Source: Combretum micranthum
Taxonomy: Eukaryota > Streptophyta > Magnoliopsida > Myrtales > Combretaceae
Direction of reading: 5' to 3'
Assembly (NCBI GenBank): GCA_024138025.1
Contig: JAMXBD010000065.1
Span: forward strand, 1,302,001-1,366,000
DNA: 64,000 bases
The notes beneath the pieces are model-generated. The model ran no database searches. It worked only from the letters and a program-made list of their open reading frames with translations, and had not been told where the DNA came from. A program made the position numbers and the translations under genes. Of the stretch, positions 10,857 through 22,560 are shown in pieces. Position 1 is the first letter of the stretch; every line of letters begins with the position of its first letter.

Positions 10857-12465
10857 ATCTCAAACGTAAAGAAAATGATTTTTAGGAAAATTATAAGATA
10901 GCATCAAAATTTTTTTAGGATTTGTTGGTTATTTAACAGTTTAAATTTATATGTAATTATAATCATATTATTAAAATATTTAATATACTAATAAATATAT
11001 AACTTTAATTCTTAGATGACGGATGAAACTGATCTAAAAGTTTCAAATTTCCAGAATTTATTTCCATGTTGTTATGTGCAAGAAGCGAGTAAGCCATGAT
11101 AATTAGGTAATGGATAATTTCTATAAAATCTATAAACACACATTAAAATCTTATTAGTATTTACTATTTATCCATCGTCAGTATATATATTATACATAAT
11201 ATATAATATCTAGTAAATATGTTCTCGGTCATAAATAATGTTTGAAAAAAAAAAAAATCCCACACTTGTAAGAGTCTTATGAGTTTTGGGCATCCTCACT
11301 TGTATGCTTGCCACTCCTATTGGCCTTTTTTTCCCCCTCTACATCGGAGTTATCTACGTAAATCATCCCCCTATATCACCATAATAAAAATATAATGTAG
11401 TATAAATGCAAACAGTTTTCTAAATTATCTATGACTAATTATATCTATTTATATATAACTATGTCATAGGATTTTACTAATATACGTATGAAATACATAA
11501 AATTATTTTATTTATATACAAACAAATCTTTATAATATTTGTAAAAGAATCAACAAGCCTAAATTCCACCAATCTTCTTATTTAGGATTATTAAAAAAAC
11601 AAAAAAGTAAACAGATCTTAGCAAAACCAAAGTGAGTAGGTACTCTCTCTTGTTCTCCGATTTTTCACAAACCCTAGTATAAAGGGAAAGCTCTTCTAAA
11701 TCTCTTCTCGTTATTCACCTTTTAAATATGGAGATCCATGCTATTAATCTCAATATTTATAGATTTATCACTCCTAATACATGATTTGGATATACTATAT
11801 CATTTTCAATTTATTTGTTTGACGTTTTTACTATTGCAAGTCAAGTTTACAAATCAGTGGTTTGAAGATTGTAAACATCAAGCGAATAATGTTTTGTCAG
11901 TTGCTTTTATAATAAACATGTTTCTACTCTCTATTTTTATTATTTTTTTTTTATTGTTTTCATCCCTTATATGAGATTATGCCATCCCTTTCATGGGATT
12001 TAATGTACTCTCCAATTGCATAGTTTGATTTTTTTAAGAGAAATAATTATATCTGTAGAAAAGATGTGCCCGTTTATAAGATTGGGTTTATGAACTCCCA
12101 ACTCTTCGTTTTTCAGTTATATAATTGATATAATTTATTTTTAATGAATGAATTTCATATTTACTGGCAAAAAAAAAAAAGAAAAAGAAAAAAGAGTGAG
12201 TGGTACAAAATAGGTACATCATGAGGATCAGGAAAAAAAAAAAATTAATTGCATCTTCAAAAAAGAAAGGAAAAAGAGAGATTGATGGCCTCACACCACA
12301 TAAAATTTAGATGTTCTCTTCTCATGCCATTAAGATGTCATATATAACTAAAGATAACTAGACTTTTATTTTTTTTTCCCTTTGAATGTCCATAATACCT
12401 AACAAATGAAGGTTATTCATAATCAAGGAATAATATTAGTTTTATATTGACATGATCTTAGTGTT
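10857..12465. other. Intergenic DNA, no supported gene
   Basis: AT-rich. A TATA-like GTATAAAGG at about 11679-11687 sits in a CT-rich context after ACAAACCCTA, but no coding exon follows. Poly-A/poly-T runs lie at 11246-11257, 12168-12190 and 12234-12243. Confidence 0.5.
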
Positions 12466-12469
12466 TTTT

Positions 12470-12840
12470 TGCCCCCTTGGTAAACTAATATTTCATTAGA
12501 TAAGCAAATAACATTTACATAGTCTTGTCATACGATGTACATTTGCAAAAATATGCAAAACAAAGAACAAAAACAACATCATAGAGATTGGTTCATCTGA
12601 GTTTGTATGTAGACATCCTATACATACCAAACAAGTAGATATCTTGCCCAGATGCCACCACCTTTGCTAAAAGTTTTCTTCTTTCTGCAACATTCCTCTT
12701 GCACATTTTGCCATAGCATTTGTAATCCTAATCATATCCTTGGGACGTTGCTTCATTTTTCAATATTGCAGCTGTGAAATCCAGTAATACTTCAGTTTAA
12801 TATTATGCTTCCTCTGAACTAGTTGTATGAACTCTGGTGA
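12470..12840 (-). mobile_element. Possible LINE 3' end remnant
   Basis: In reverse complement the stretch ends TGAAATATTAGTTTACCAAG, resembling the 3' tail of plant L1-type LINEs, where stop-rich sequence ends in a TTTACC-like motif before A-rich DNA. The upstream part translates only in short interrupted frames that I could not match confidently to an RT or RNase H motif. Confidence 0.3.
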
Positions 12841-13002
12841 GTACGTATTTATTTTCACGACTGTTAAGTAAGCAAATATTTATTTATATCAAATACAATA
12901 CTACATATTTCAACAGCAATAATATCAATTCCTCCATTTCTCTTACGTAAAACCTATCGTCCAATTTCCTTATTCATCCCTTATCACACTAACCACAAAA
13001 GT

Positions 13003-14782
13003 TGTAACGCACTAACCTGATGGCATTACAACTCGCCACATGTCATTCTTTTTAGAAAAACATGCCAAGGCTATAATTCTAATTCACAAATAGACAATAT
13101 ATAAAACTTCAATACTTTCATAAGGATATCTGTTTAAATTATCCCATGACAACAAAAATACTTAAAGAAAACATATTGTTGGCATAAAACCAGCCAACTA
13201 AATCCAAATATCGCATAAAAGGAAAAACACTTATAACAGTCTTAAACTCAGAAAAATATATAAACATAAAACTCCATATTAGTCTTTCACAACTGTCCTT
13301 AAATCCAAAGCATCTCTAAGAGTCTGTTGGTAAATCAAATCTACTAACATCCTCCCCATCATCTACAAAAATGTTATATCCTAAAAGATTATAAATCACA
13401 TTATCTTCTCTTGTTCCTGAAAATTGAAAAGAATGAGCAAAAGCCCAGTATGTCCAACCATACACAAATGGATATGCACACACAACATGTATAATCAAGC
13501 GCAACTATTATTAATGCAACAAACACCATTTCTTATCTATTATATGCCGTCGACAAGCAAAATAATTCAGAACCATATGCATCTAATTCCAAATCTGAAG
13601 TAACTCATGACTCCATAAAAACAATCATATATAAAATAGATAATTATACATATATTGGTATTGGAAAATCTTCCACACACCTGCAACCATACTCCAAACC
13701 TCATCCACCAGAATCATCTTCAGGTGCAACTTAACTTGGGACAATATCACACAAGGATCATCAGGTTGCTAGCGTTATCTTTACTAACCACAGCTAAACA
13801 AAAGCAGCAAAACAATTTAAGATGTCATATAAAATTAAGTCAATTTAGAATTCTGATCATCAAACACATAGAACAAGCAAGTCTAAGACTACAAACACAT
13901 ATAACAAATAAGGTAAGGTCGTACTTGAATCAAATTCTAGAAATAGAATTCTAATTCACCCAAATCTCCTTTTAGAACACAAACCCTAATTCATCAGAAC
14001 CTAACAATTATGAACATATAGATTTCAAAATACAAATTTCATTACATAATCCTAATTTAAACTTCATCTAAAACCCTAGTTTCAACGAAACAAAAGTTCA
14101 CACCTTTCTCCTTTAACAAAATACAAAACTCCCCCAAGCAACGTATCTCCTCAAGATCTTTCCAAACCCTAGAACTCTATTCAACACCAAAAATACCAGA
14201 ATTCAATCAACAACATTAAAATACTTACCCATAATCGATTTTAAATCCTTTTTAACACCAAATCCAGATCTCTAAGAAAATCAGTGTTTTTCTCCAATCT
14301 CCCTTAAAAAATAACAGACAAACTCTTAGGAAACTATAGATTTGTAGAATCTTAAATGAAAAATGGTAGTTAAATTACTAGGATTTGATCTCCTGAATCT
14401 CATTTCTTATTAGAAATTCCTACAGAGAGGATTTTTTTTTTTTTTTTTAAGTTGGGTTATGTTTTGAAGAAAGGGAAAGTCTAGTTTATATAGAAGACAA
14501 TGAATAACTCTTCATCTTTAATAGCGCCTCTTCATCTTTTGTAATGTTTCTTCATCTTTAATAATTACGTCTCTTTATCTTTAACGTTGTCTCTTCATCT
14601 TTAATAATGATGTCTCTTCATCTTTAATGACGTCTCTTCATATTTATTCACACATTGATAATCGATAAAACAAAAACCCACAAAAAATTAATTAAACTTT
14701 AGGATTGACCATAAAATCCTCTTATTTTATCTTAAATAACATTTTTTGTCCTTCAATATATAATATTTATCTGTATATTACA
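13003..14782 (-). mobile_element. Solo LTR, minus orientation, about 1.78 kb
   Basis: Read on the minus strand it begins TGTAATATACAGATAAAT (14782) and ends GTGCGTTACA (13003), the TG...CA form of LTRs. Flanking 5-mers are AAAGT (12998-13002) and AAAGC (14783-14787), 4 of 5 matching. A TATA-like TATATAAACTAG lies near 14480 on the minus strand. The 5' terminus and about 1.1 kb of interior match 33.85-35.00 kb in the same orientation; both share GGTAAGGTCGTACTTGAATC on the + strand, and their similarity starts exactly at TGTAATATA. No internal retrotransposon domain or second LTR is adjacent, hence solo. Confidence 0.6.
14505..14650. repeat. Minisatellite, unit about 23-28 bp
   Basis: Six to seven diverged copies of a unit close to CTCTTCATCTTTAATAATGA stand head to tail. 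The tract lies inside the solo LTR, near its presumed minus-strand TATA. Confidence 0.85.
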
Positions 14783-14787
14783 AAAGC

Positions 14788-16985
14788 AATATTGGACATA
14801 GCATCAATGGTTGCATTAGTATTCAATATGAACCAACCTTCATTTGGAGGCTTCCATCTAAAATTCACATTATCAATCAGACTTGTATTAATATTTCCCA
14901 AAAGACTTTCTGTAGTACTTCCTGTCTTATGGATCTATATTAGTCATAGCATTATGGTAAAAGTCAAGGGCTTAGAAGAGTAATAAAATTCCCTAAAATA
15001 AATAAAGATATAAGCAAGAGTAGGAAAGTAAATGATTTAAAACAAGGTCGATATGGCATCAATCTTAAATTTTAAAAATATATGTATTAAAATACAGAAG
15101 AGTAATTGCGTTCCTTCTCCATATCCTATACATTTTCTCCTTCCCTCTCCATTCAATATTTGCCATTCTTGAAAAACTCTTGAAGATTTCCTAAACAAGA
15201 CTATGATATGTGAAGTTTCTTTTCTCTTCTTACCTGTTTCAAAGAAGATGAAATCCTAAATATAGAATTCTAGCACTTTAGTGTTGGCAATGGTTTGGTC
15301 ATTGAAAAGAAAAGGACAGGATTTCTTGAGAAAGATTTGTTAAGAAAAATGGGTGAAATTTACAAACTTGAAAGAGAGAAAGTTCATAAATTTGACAAAG
15401 CTTGTGGCTCCTCTTAAAAATAAGGTATTTGGAATGTTATTAAGATGTGTTTGGATAGAATTGTATATATCGTGGTATTAGAGTGACAATAACAAGTGTT
15501 AAAAAGATTTAAAATCGTTTTGAGAGTGATAAAAACATATAAAAAAGGGTTTAAAATAAATTATGGAGCAAAAATAATGAAAATTTGTGAAAATGGATGA
15601 TTTACTGAAGTACATGACCAATGCACAAGACCATGCATTGGGACATGTACCTCCTTGAGATTGAATGATTTAAAACTTGGAAGTGCATGACCCAAGCACG
15701 TGCTTATGCATCAGATCGTGTGTCTCTCTATGTTTTTCAAAGAATCAGGACTCTAAAAGTACAAAACCTATGGATGACCTATGCACTTAGCCTTGTACTT
15801 CTCTATGACCTAAAAGTTTATGTCTGAAAATGTACAAGCCTGTAAACGGCCTATGCATGCTAAAACCCCTTCGAGCTCACCTTCTTTATTTTTTCCCAAA
15901 AATAATTAAGACTTATTTAATATATTTCCTTAGCAATTTATCCACATTCTAAGATTCAAAAAACATAGATTCTAATGGGAAAAGGGAATTAACTGTACTA
16001 GTTTAGATCGTAGATAAGTGTGGATGTATAAGTGTTTTTAATGACTTAACTGATATGTAAATCTGGTTAGCAGATTCTGTAACTTGAGACAGATCGATAT
16101 TCTAGGTACATATATACTTTGTTTATTGCTTGTGATTGTTTGATATTAGGTGGGAGAGTACCTATGCGAGTATTGTAGCAAGCTAATGATCTTAGTGTGG
16201 TGTTATATTGAGTGAAGTTGCACTGGGAAAGGATTTCGATAGATCTAGGTTGTGCCAGTGTCATGGTTATTGGGGATACCCAATAACCAATATATATATT
16301 TGTGTATGTGTGTGAGTGTGCCAGGATACCGAGTTATCCCTTTTTTGATTGTTGGACTAAGTTACATATAACTAAATGAATGGTTGTTACATCAACATTG
16401 TAAATTGCATGTGATTTTGATGTTGCATGTTCATGCACATGTAGTTGTTAGCATATCGTATTGGGCTTTAGTTCACTTATTTTTTTTTTCTAGTTATAAT
16501 TGACACTCTAGTAGCATTGAATTTGTTTGGATACGATATTAAAGCGAACTAATTGGAGGATGCTAGTGGAGAAGAGTATTCAATGAATTATCCTAATTAG
16601 GTTTGTTACATTTGTGGAGAGAGAAACTCCTTTGGTGTCTATGCTATCCGGTGTGTTATAGTTGAGCATAGACCCTCTAGTTATTTAATATTAAATATTA
16701 TCAATTTGGGCTGATGGACTATCTATTGCTATGTAAGTGGTGATTACCATTTATTGTGTGGAGTGGAATACTACTGTGTATAGTTTTGATTGAAGTTAAT
16801 ATGACCTATGTGTGTTTGGAGATTAGTGAATGTTATTTAGAAGGTTTTGAGCCTTAATATATCTATTTATGCTTTATATAAATATACAGTGGGTTGTAAA
16901 TATCATTAAATTTAAAGTGTTATAAAAGTCAAATTTGTTATGTAAATTTGAGGAAGAAAATGAAGACCAGGTTAGTATAATATCA
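14788..16985. mobile_element. LTR-like DNA, unclassified
   Basis: No gene is visible. The style resembles plant Gypsy LTRs: imperfect tandem repeats at 15609-15862, T-rich blocks, and long AT-rich non-coding DNA. LTR ends and target duplications were not found, so the element class and limits are uncertain. Confidence 0.3.
15609..15862. repeat. Imperfect tandem repeat, period about 73 bp
   Basis: Units begin at about 15609 (AAGTACATGACC), 15681 (AAGTGCATGACC), 15755 (AAAGTACAAAACC) and 15827 (AAAATGTACAAGCC). Each carries an inner (C)CTATGCA or CATGCA motif. The arrangement resembles the repeats at 26.03-26.29 kb inside another LTR. Confidence 0.65.
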
Positions 16986-16989
16986 ACCA

Positions 16990-18970
16990 AATAATGAAAG
17001 GTTCGTAAAGCTTGTTCCATTGTTTCATTCGTTTCCTTACACCTAAGACATCTTGTATCGATATAAATATTTATTTTATATAAATTTGAACTATTGGCAG
17101 AGAATCATTCATGATGCACCATAGAAATAATTTAAATTTTTGGGGAAAACATGACTTCATATCCATTTCCATTGTGTTGCCATTATTTCATCTTCAAATT
17201 GAAGATGTTCGTGTATAGTTTTTATTGAAACATATATCCTTACACCCTTGCAAATTCCCGAGCAATCTCTTTTGTCAGGTTGCAGCTTAATTGGACCATA
17301 TGCAACAATTATCAACTTTTAAATGTCAAAACCAATTTTATTTTCATGCTAAGTTGTTTCATTAATCCAGTAGTCTTTTGCAGTTAGAGACATGACTTCT
17401 TTAGTTATTGGTACACTTAACATTTTATGAACCAATTTATTGCTTGCCCACCAATCAAACCAAAAATTTGCTGATCTCCCGTCCCCCAAACAATAAAAAC
17501 CATTTTCCCTTATCCAATTTTGATTTCTAACCAGCTCTTTGCATCAATATGATGTTGATGATGATGCCTCTTTTGTATCTTCCTTTCTTAAGGTTTTATA
17601 TTTCGATTTACATAATTTAGTCCATCTCGCCTTTCTAACTTTCCATCCATACCATCTTTTTATTGAACATACTTATGCCTCATACGCAAATCAAGCATGC
17701 CAAACCCACCTAGTTCTTTTGGTTCAATGAATTTATCCCATGAGCTTCAATGAATCTTCCTACCTTACTCATTTGCTTGCCAAATAACATTTTGAATTAC
17801 CTGTTCCGAGTTATTTTGTATTTCTTTTAGCAATGGTACTACTCGCATATAAAATGTTGGTGGTGATTTCAGCGCTGATTTAACAAGCACAATCCTACCT
17901 ACCATACTTAAATGTCTTCTTTTCCAGCTACTTAATTTTGACTAAGCTGTTTCTATTGAAAAGTGAAATTGACCAACTTTTAGTTTCAATCCTCTATCTA
18001 AAGCAAAACCTAAGTATTTACCAAAACAATGCACTTGCCTAAGAGGGATTATTTGCCCAATTTGTCGTTTCTTCTCTTGGTTAACATTTGTACAAAACGG
18101 GATTTATGTTTGAGGAAATTACACTAGAAGGTCACAATGTTTGAGGGTAAGTTCATTTGAGGTTACAATGTTTTGAATGGTTAAAAAAGGTTACAATGTT
18201 TAGAAAAGTAGGTCAATTGATATTACCATTGATACGTGTTAACACGAGAAATATTTAAAATTATTTTTTTTACCGAAGAGAAATATTTAAAATTAAAACT
18301 AAGAAGATATACCACGTCATGATACATGCCAATTGTGACCTCAACTAGCCCACTTTTCTAAATGTTGTAACATCTTTTTAACCACTCGAAATATTATGAC
18401 TTGAAATGAACTTATTCTCTAAACGATGTAATCTTAAATGAATTTATCTTTAAATGTTGTGACATTTTAGTATAATTTATCCCATTTAGGATTTGTCTAT
18501 ATCAATATTTCTACTTGGAGCTTGACCAAAAATATTTAGAATCTTTTTAATTGTTTCTACATTCGTCCTATCAACTTGTGCTATTAAATAATATCATCAG
18601 TAATCATAAGGTGTGAAATTAACATATTGCATTTTGGAAGATAAACGTTATCCAAGATCCTTATTGTACTTCATTTTCAATCATCTCACTAAAAAATTCT
18701 AGTGCTAGGAGAAACAGTAAGGCTGAAGGGGGGTTGCCTTGAAGTAAGCCATAGCTTGGCTAAAAGCTTTCTGTTACTTAGCGATTAATCAATGCTTTTA
18801 TTGAAGTAGTTGAAAGGCAATTATCAATAAGCTTTATCCATCATTTAGGAAAATTTAGCCTAGCCAAGGCTCATCCCGTCTTAATTTATCATACGATTTC
18901 TCTAGGTCTTTTTTAATCACTATCTATTTACTTTTTTGAACATTTCTTTTGGAAGGAAATTTCTCAATAA
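16990..18970 (-). pseudogene. Decayed L1-type LINE ORF2 fragment (RT to zf-RVT)
   Basis: Minus-strand translation, across several frame breaks and stops, gives in order: an RT motif resembling IKxDLEKAYD (VIKKDLEKSYDKLRRDEPW, near 18880); a degraded active-site region near 18600; LIAQVDRTNVETIKKIL; the conserved post-RT block LSSWKRRHLSMVGRIVLVKS with FYMRVVPLLKEI (near 17900); a KELGGFGMLDLRMRH block (near 17700); and a zf-RVT-like region with FLWCIMNDSLP and CLRCKETNETMEQALRTF (near 17000-17100). The domain order is that of plant L1-type LINE ORF2. The element is split by a MITE at 18109-18488. No intact product is possible. Confidence 0.8.
18109..18488. mobile_element. Fold-back MITE inside the LINE RT, 380 bp
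   Basis: The left end TTTGAGGAAATTACACTAG pairs with the reverse complement of the right end, TAAATGGGATAAATTATACT, and the inverted arms continue for over 100 bp. Each arm holds short internal repeats around GTTACAATGTTT. It is flanked by GGATTTATG (18100-18108) and GGATTTGTC (18489-18497), 7 of 9 matching. Removing it restores a continuous minus-strand LINE frame (IDKS joined to RFVQML), which confirms both edges. A related element is at 41657-42685. Confidence 0.75.
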
Positions 18971-18999
18971 TTACAATTTTGTGTACCATACAGAAATTT

Positions 19000-20830
19000 C
19001 TTAATAATTACAATTATTCTTCTTTATGCTACATGGCAAACTATTACGGCATGGTTAGCCATGAGGCATGACAATATCTTATTTCACTCCATTGTATTAA
19101 ATATAAGAAAGTGTAATAAATAATTAGTGGATATCGGTTGAGGAATGGCGTTAGTTTTTTCTACTTTTGAATTTCAAATTTATAGTGATGAATCTTCAAA
19201 GTAATTAATTGTAGTTGGAGATGGGTGCCACTGAACTTTATTGAATTAATTGGATAATCAGATTAATTATTAATTAAGTTGAACGTAATTTGCTTTAACC
19301 CAAACTTGACTAATTCACTGAAATATGGATTGAGAACTTTTGTAAGAAAGAAACATATAAAAAACTTAAGCTACACGTGAGTGTATGTTTCACTTTAATT
19401 GTATATATATCATAGGAAGGGCGTTATTTAATTGTAAAATTTTTTAAGGAAATATTTAGATGAGTTATTCTTAATTTCTGATAATTATTTATCAAGTGAT
19501 TTACAACATTTGAAAGTTGGGGAATTATACCCGTGTCAGCATCTAAGTTTAGATGTTATTTTCGATTTTTTCATGCTATCAGCCCACTGACAGGTTAAAG
19601 GTATAATTTTGTTTCTTTTCTCTGTCTCTCCTTTTTTTTTTTTTTTGGTCTTTTTCCTTTTCTTTTATTTTTATTATTTTCTTTTTCTTTCTTTCCTAGC
19701 AATGATTCATATGGTCTGTTTGAATTGTTTCATCTTTCTCTGAGTTTGGCATCTTACTTTTATACTTTTAAATACATATTTATAAAAACAAATAGATATA
19801 AAAAAATATATTTTTATTTATAAACAAATAAAATATAAATAAAATAATAAAATTATCCCCGACAGTCGAAAGTTTATTAATGGACGTACGTAAACGTGTC
19901 GACTGTAAGGACGGGCAGATGGGCAGAACCTTAGGTATGAAGACATTTGTTGACAAGTTTCCGATAAATAATGACTCATATAACAAATTAAATTAAATTA
20001 TTTGTTTGCTCAATTTTATAAAACAAACTTTACGGTATCATTTCAAATTTCCATTTATTTTTATTTTTCTTTTTATTGGTGTTATAAAAGCTAAACTACT
20101 TTAAGAATCATTGCGAAGTCCTAAATTAGTGGCTCATAGACGAGAAGTTCATTTAGAGACTGGGAATATCATATACTAGTTTTCTTTTTTTTTTCAAAAA
20201 CTTTTTTAGTATTTGCGTGGTAATTAAGGTAAATTTTATATTAAATTATTAATTACTTTTTTTTTTATGATTTGAGAATTTAGGTTTTTTTTATATATAT
20301 ATAGCTGTGTGCGTGGAAAAGAAAGGGTGTGATTTGGTAACTTAAAAGTTGCGTTTTTTTTTTATTCCGTGGAGATGATCCAAGCTTTGATGAAGTGCTA
20401 AGTTGAGCTATATCCTTATGTGAGTGCCCTGTGAGAAATTGAGTCTCCCAGAAGTTTTTAAATATCAGTAGCATTTGGTTGAATGAAATAGAAATGTTAT
20501 TTTATTTTTATTACTGTAAATTAGCTAGCATTCGATTCAATTTACAAAGGACTATATTGATATTCTTAGAGTGAAAAAAACACCCTTTAGTATCTTTGTT
20601 TATAAATTCAAAAATCTTTTTAAAAATGAGCCATATTAGGTAGTTACAAGGACTTATATTAGATGATATCTAAAAATTTTATTGGATATTAAAACTAAGT
20701 GGAGTTAAGAGGTATAAATATGGATATAAAGAGAGGTAAACAAAGATTTCACAACTAGATAGATACATAAAAAATACATATAGGCAATTTTATAAAAAAA
20801 CTTGTATTTATAAAATAATAAATTATGTTA
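19000..20830. other. AT-rich intergenic DNA, no gene seen
   Basis: Contains T-rich low complexity at about 19625-19690 and 20175-20195. A moderately GC-richer patch at 19860-19960 has no recognisable coding pattern. Confidence 0.5.
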
Positions 20831-20839
20831 TTAAATTTA

Positions 20840-21226
20840 GGGTTAATTATAATAACATAATCTGTGTTTTGACTAAGTTACAAACACATGATCCGTGTTA
20901 TTTTTTGACAAATAGGTGACCCGAGTTTTATACAATAATGTCAATATTACTTAATAATTTTATAGTGACATATATCAATATTTTATTGTTTATAAAAATT
21001 AATATTACATTTTTTTCAATCTTCTCATTTTAAAAAAGTAAATTTTAATATTTTATTTAGTAATATTTTTTATTACATTAAGTTTTTTAGATCAATAAGA
21101 CTCTAACACATATCCCTCTGATAGTAATTAATTATAATGATACTTTTATATGAAATTAAAATAATTAACACAAATCATATATTTTTAAATTAACCAAAAT
21201 ATAGACCGTGCTTTTATAATTAATCC
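20840..21226. mobile_element. Fold-back MITE, MULE-like, 387 bp
   Basis: Same family as 2412-2801 and 8000-8394. It starts GGGTTAATTATAATAACATA and its right end in reverse complement reads GGATTAATTATAAAAGCACG. Flanks are TTAAATTTA (20831-20839) and TTTAATTTA (21227-21235), 8 of 9 matching. The arms pair across most of the element and share the inner motifs ATCCGTGTTATTTTTTGACA and CGAGTTTTATAC with the 8.0-kb copy. No coding capacity. Confidence 0.8.
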
Positions 21227-21235
21227 TTTAATTTA

Positions 21236-22560
21236 TTTACTTAATTATCCTTTGTGACCATCCGTATAATGGATGCAAACTTCTGCTAGTCACATAAGCA
21301 ATATTTATTCGTATAACATAATATAGAATAGATAAGATTTTTCATTACTTCATTTCACAATAATCATCGATTCCTCATAAAATATAAATTTTTAGTTTAA
21401 TAATATACTCAATTATATAGTAAAAGTAACATCGAAAGAATAATAATAATAATTATTATTATTAACTGAGCAGTGGTAATGACGTCAAGGTTGTCATATG
21501 GATGTTGCCGGACATTTTGTTGGGAACATGTGAAGAGGACGGTGGCGTACAGATAACTATAAATGTTAAATTTTAAAGCGTAGACAAATTATAAGGGGAA
21601 TGCCTACCATTTATCTTCATAAGTATATATATTATATATATCGGTCATTTAAAGTTTTACTTTCATGAAGAATTTTAAAATCTTATCATTAATTTTGATA
21701 TGACTGATCGCATCATCATTGAACTACTCACACCATATCCAATCATCATCAAATTCTTAAAATAGTTAATATTTTATTTACTATATTTATTTTAATGGTT
21801 AGATTATTGATGGAACGATCCTCGACGGGACCATTAAAGCTTCCTACTTTCACATACAAACGTACTCATAGGGTAATTAAGAAAAATTGAATTGAATATG
21901 TAAAATCAATTTGGTTTAAGTAATTCACAGCAGACTATATATTCATCGATTCTACTATCAAGCCATGCCAAGAATTCTTAGTTAAAACAGCTATAGCACC
22001 ACTCAAAGTTTGCTTCAATTGTTGAATTCTTAGCCATTATTATGTTTTCATTAGACTTGTCCCACAAGAAAATAAATAATTCTTAGGTATGCTTTCTCTT
22101 TATGATATTTTATCTCCCACTTATTATTATTATTATATGTCAAGATGAAATTTTTAATGATAAATGATAATTCTCACTCAGTTTTCACAATAATTTCTTG
22201 TATTTCAAAGAATAAGTAGGTAAATTGGATCAAATTTGTCCTCTCCCAAGCTTAAGATTAAACAAGTTCTCATTAATTAAGTAGTGGTCTCATGGATTAT
22301 CTCAATCAATTTGACATTTCCACAAACAATATAATCGATAATTGAAGGCAAATTACATGTGAATTCTCTCCCTCTAACTGATTAGGGAGAGAATATCCTC
22401 TCCTTTTGTGAGATTCTCCTATGCTTCTATCGTAGTTTCCCTCCTTCCTCTTTTGCTTTTGTGTTGCTGCTTTCCAATGCTTAAAAAATACAAAAGAACT
22501 CATCTTTGAATTTATTGCAATCCCTTTTCTAAATCCAATTACCGATTCTTGCCTATTTTG
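21236..22560. other. AT-rich intergenic DNA up to the LINE
   Basis: No supported gene. A small palindrome of TAA/TTA trinucleotides lies at about 21440-21463. The last 200 bp become CT-rich and may be the LINE 5' untranslated region. Confidence 0.45.

Noticed and set aside
11640..11980. Possible gene start with a TATA-like box and an open frame at 11738-11974
   Set aside because: The translation is hydrophobic low complexity with no family resemblance and no convincing splice context.
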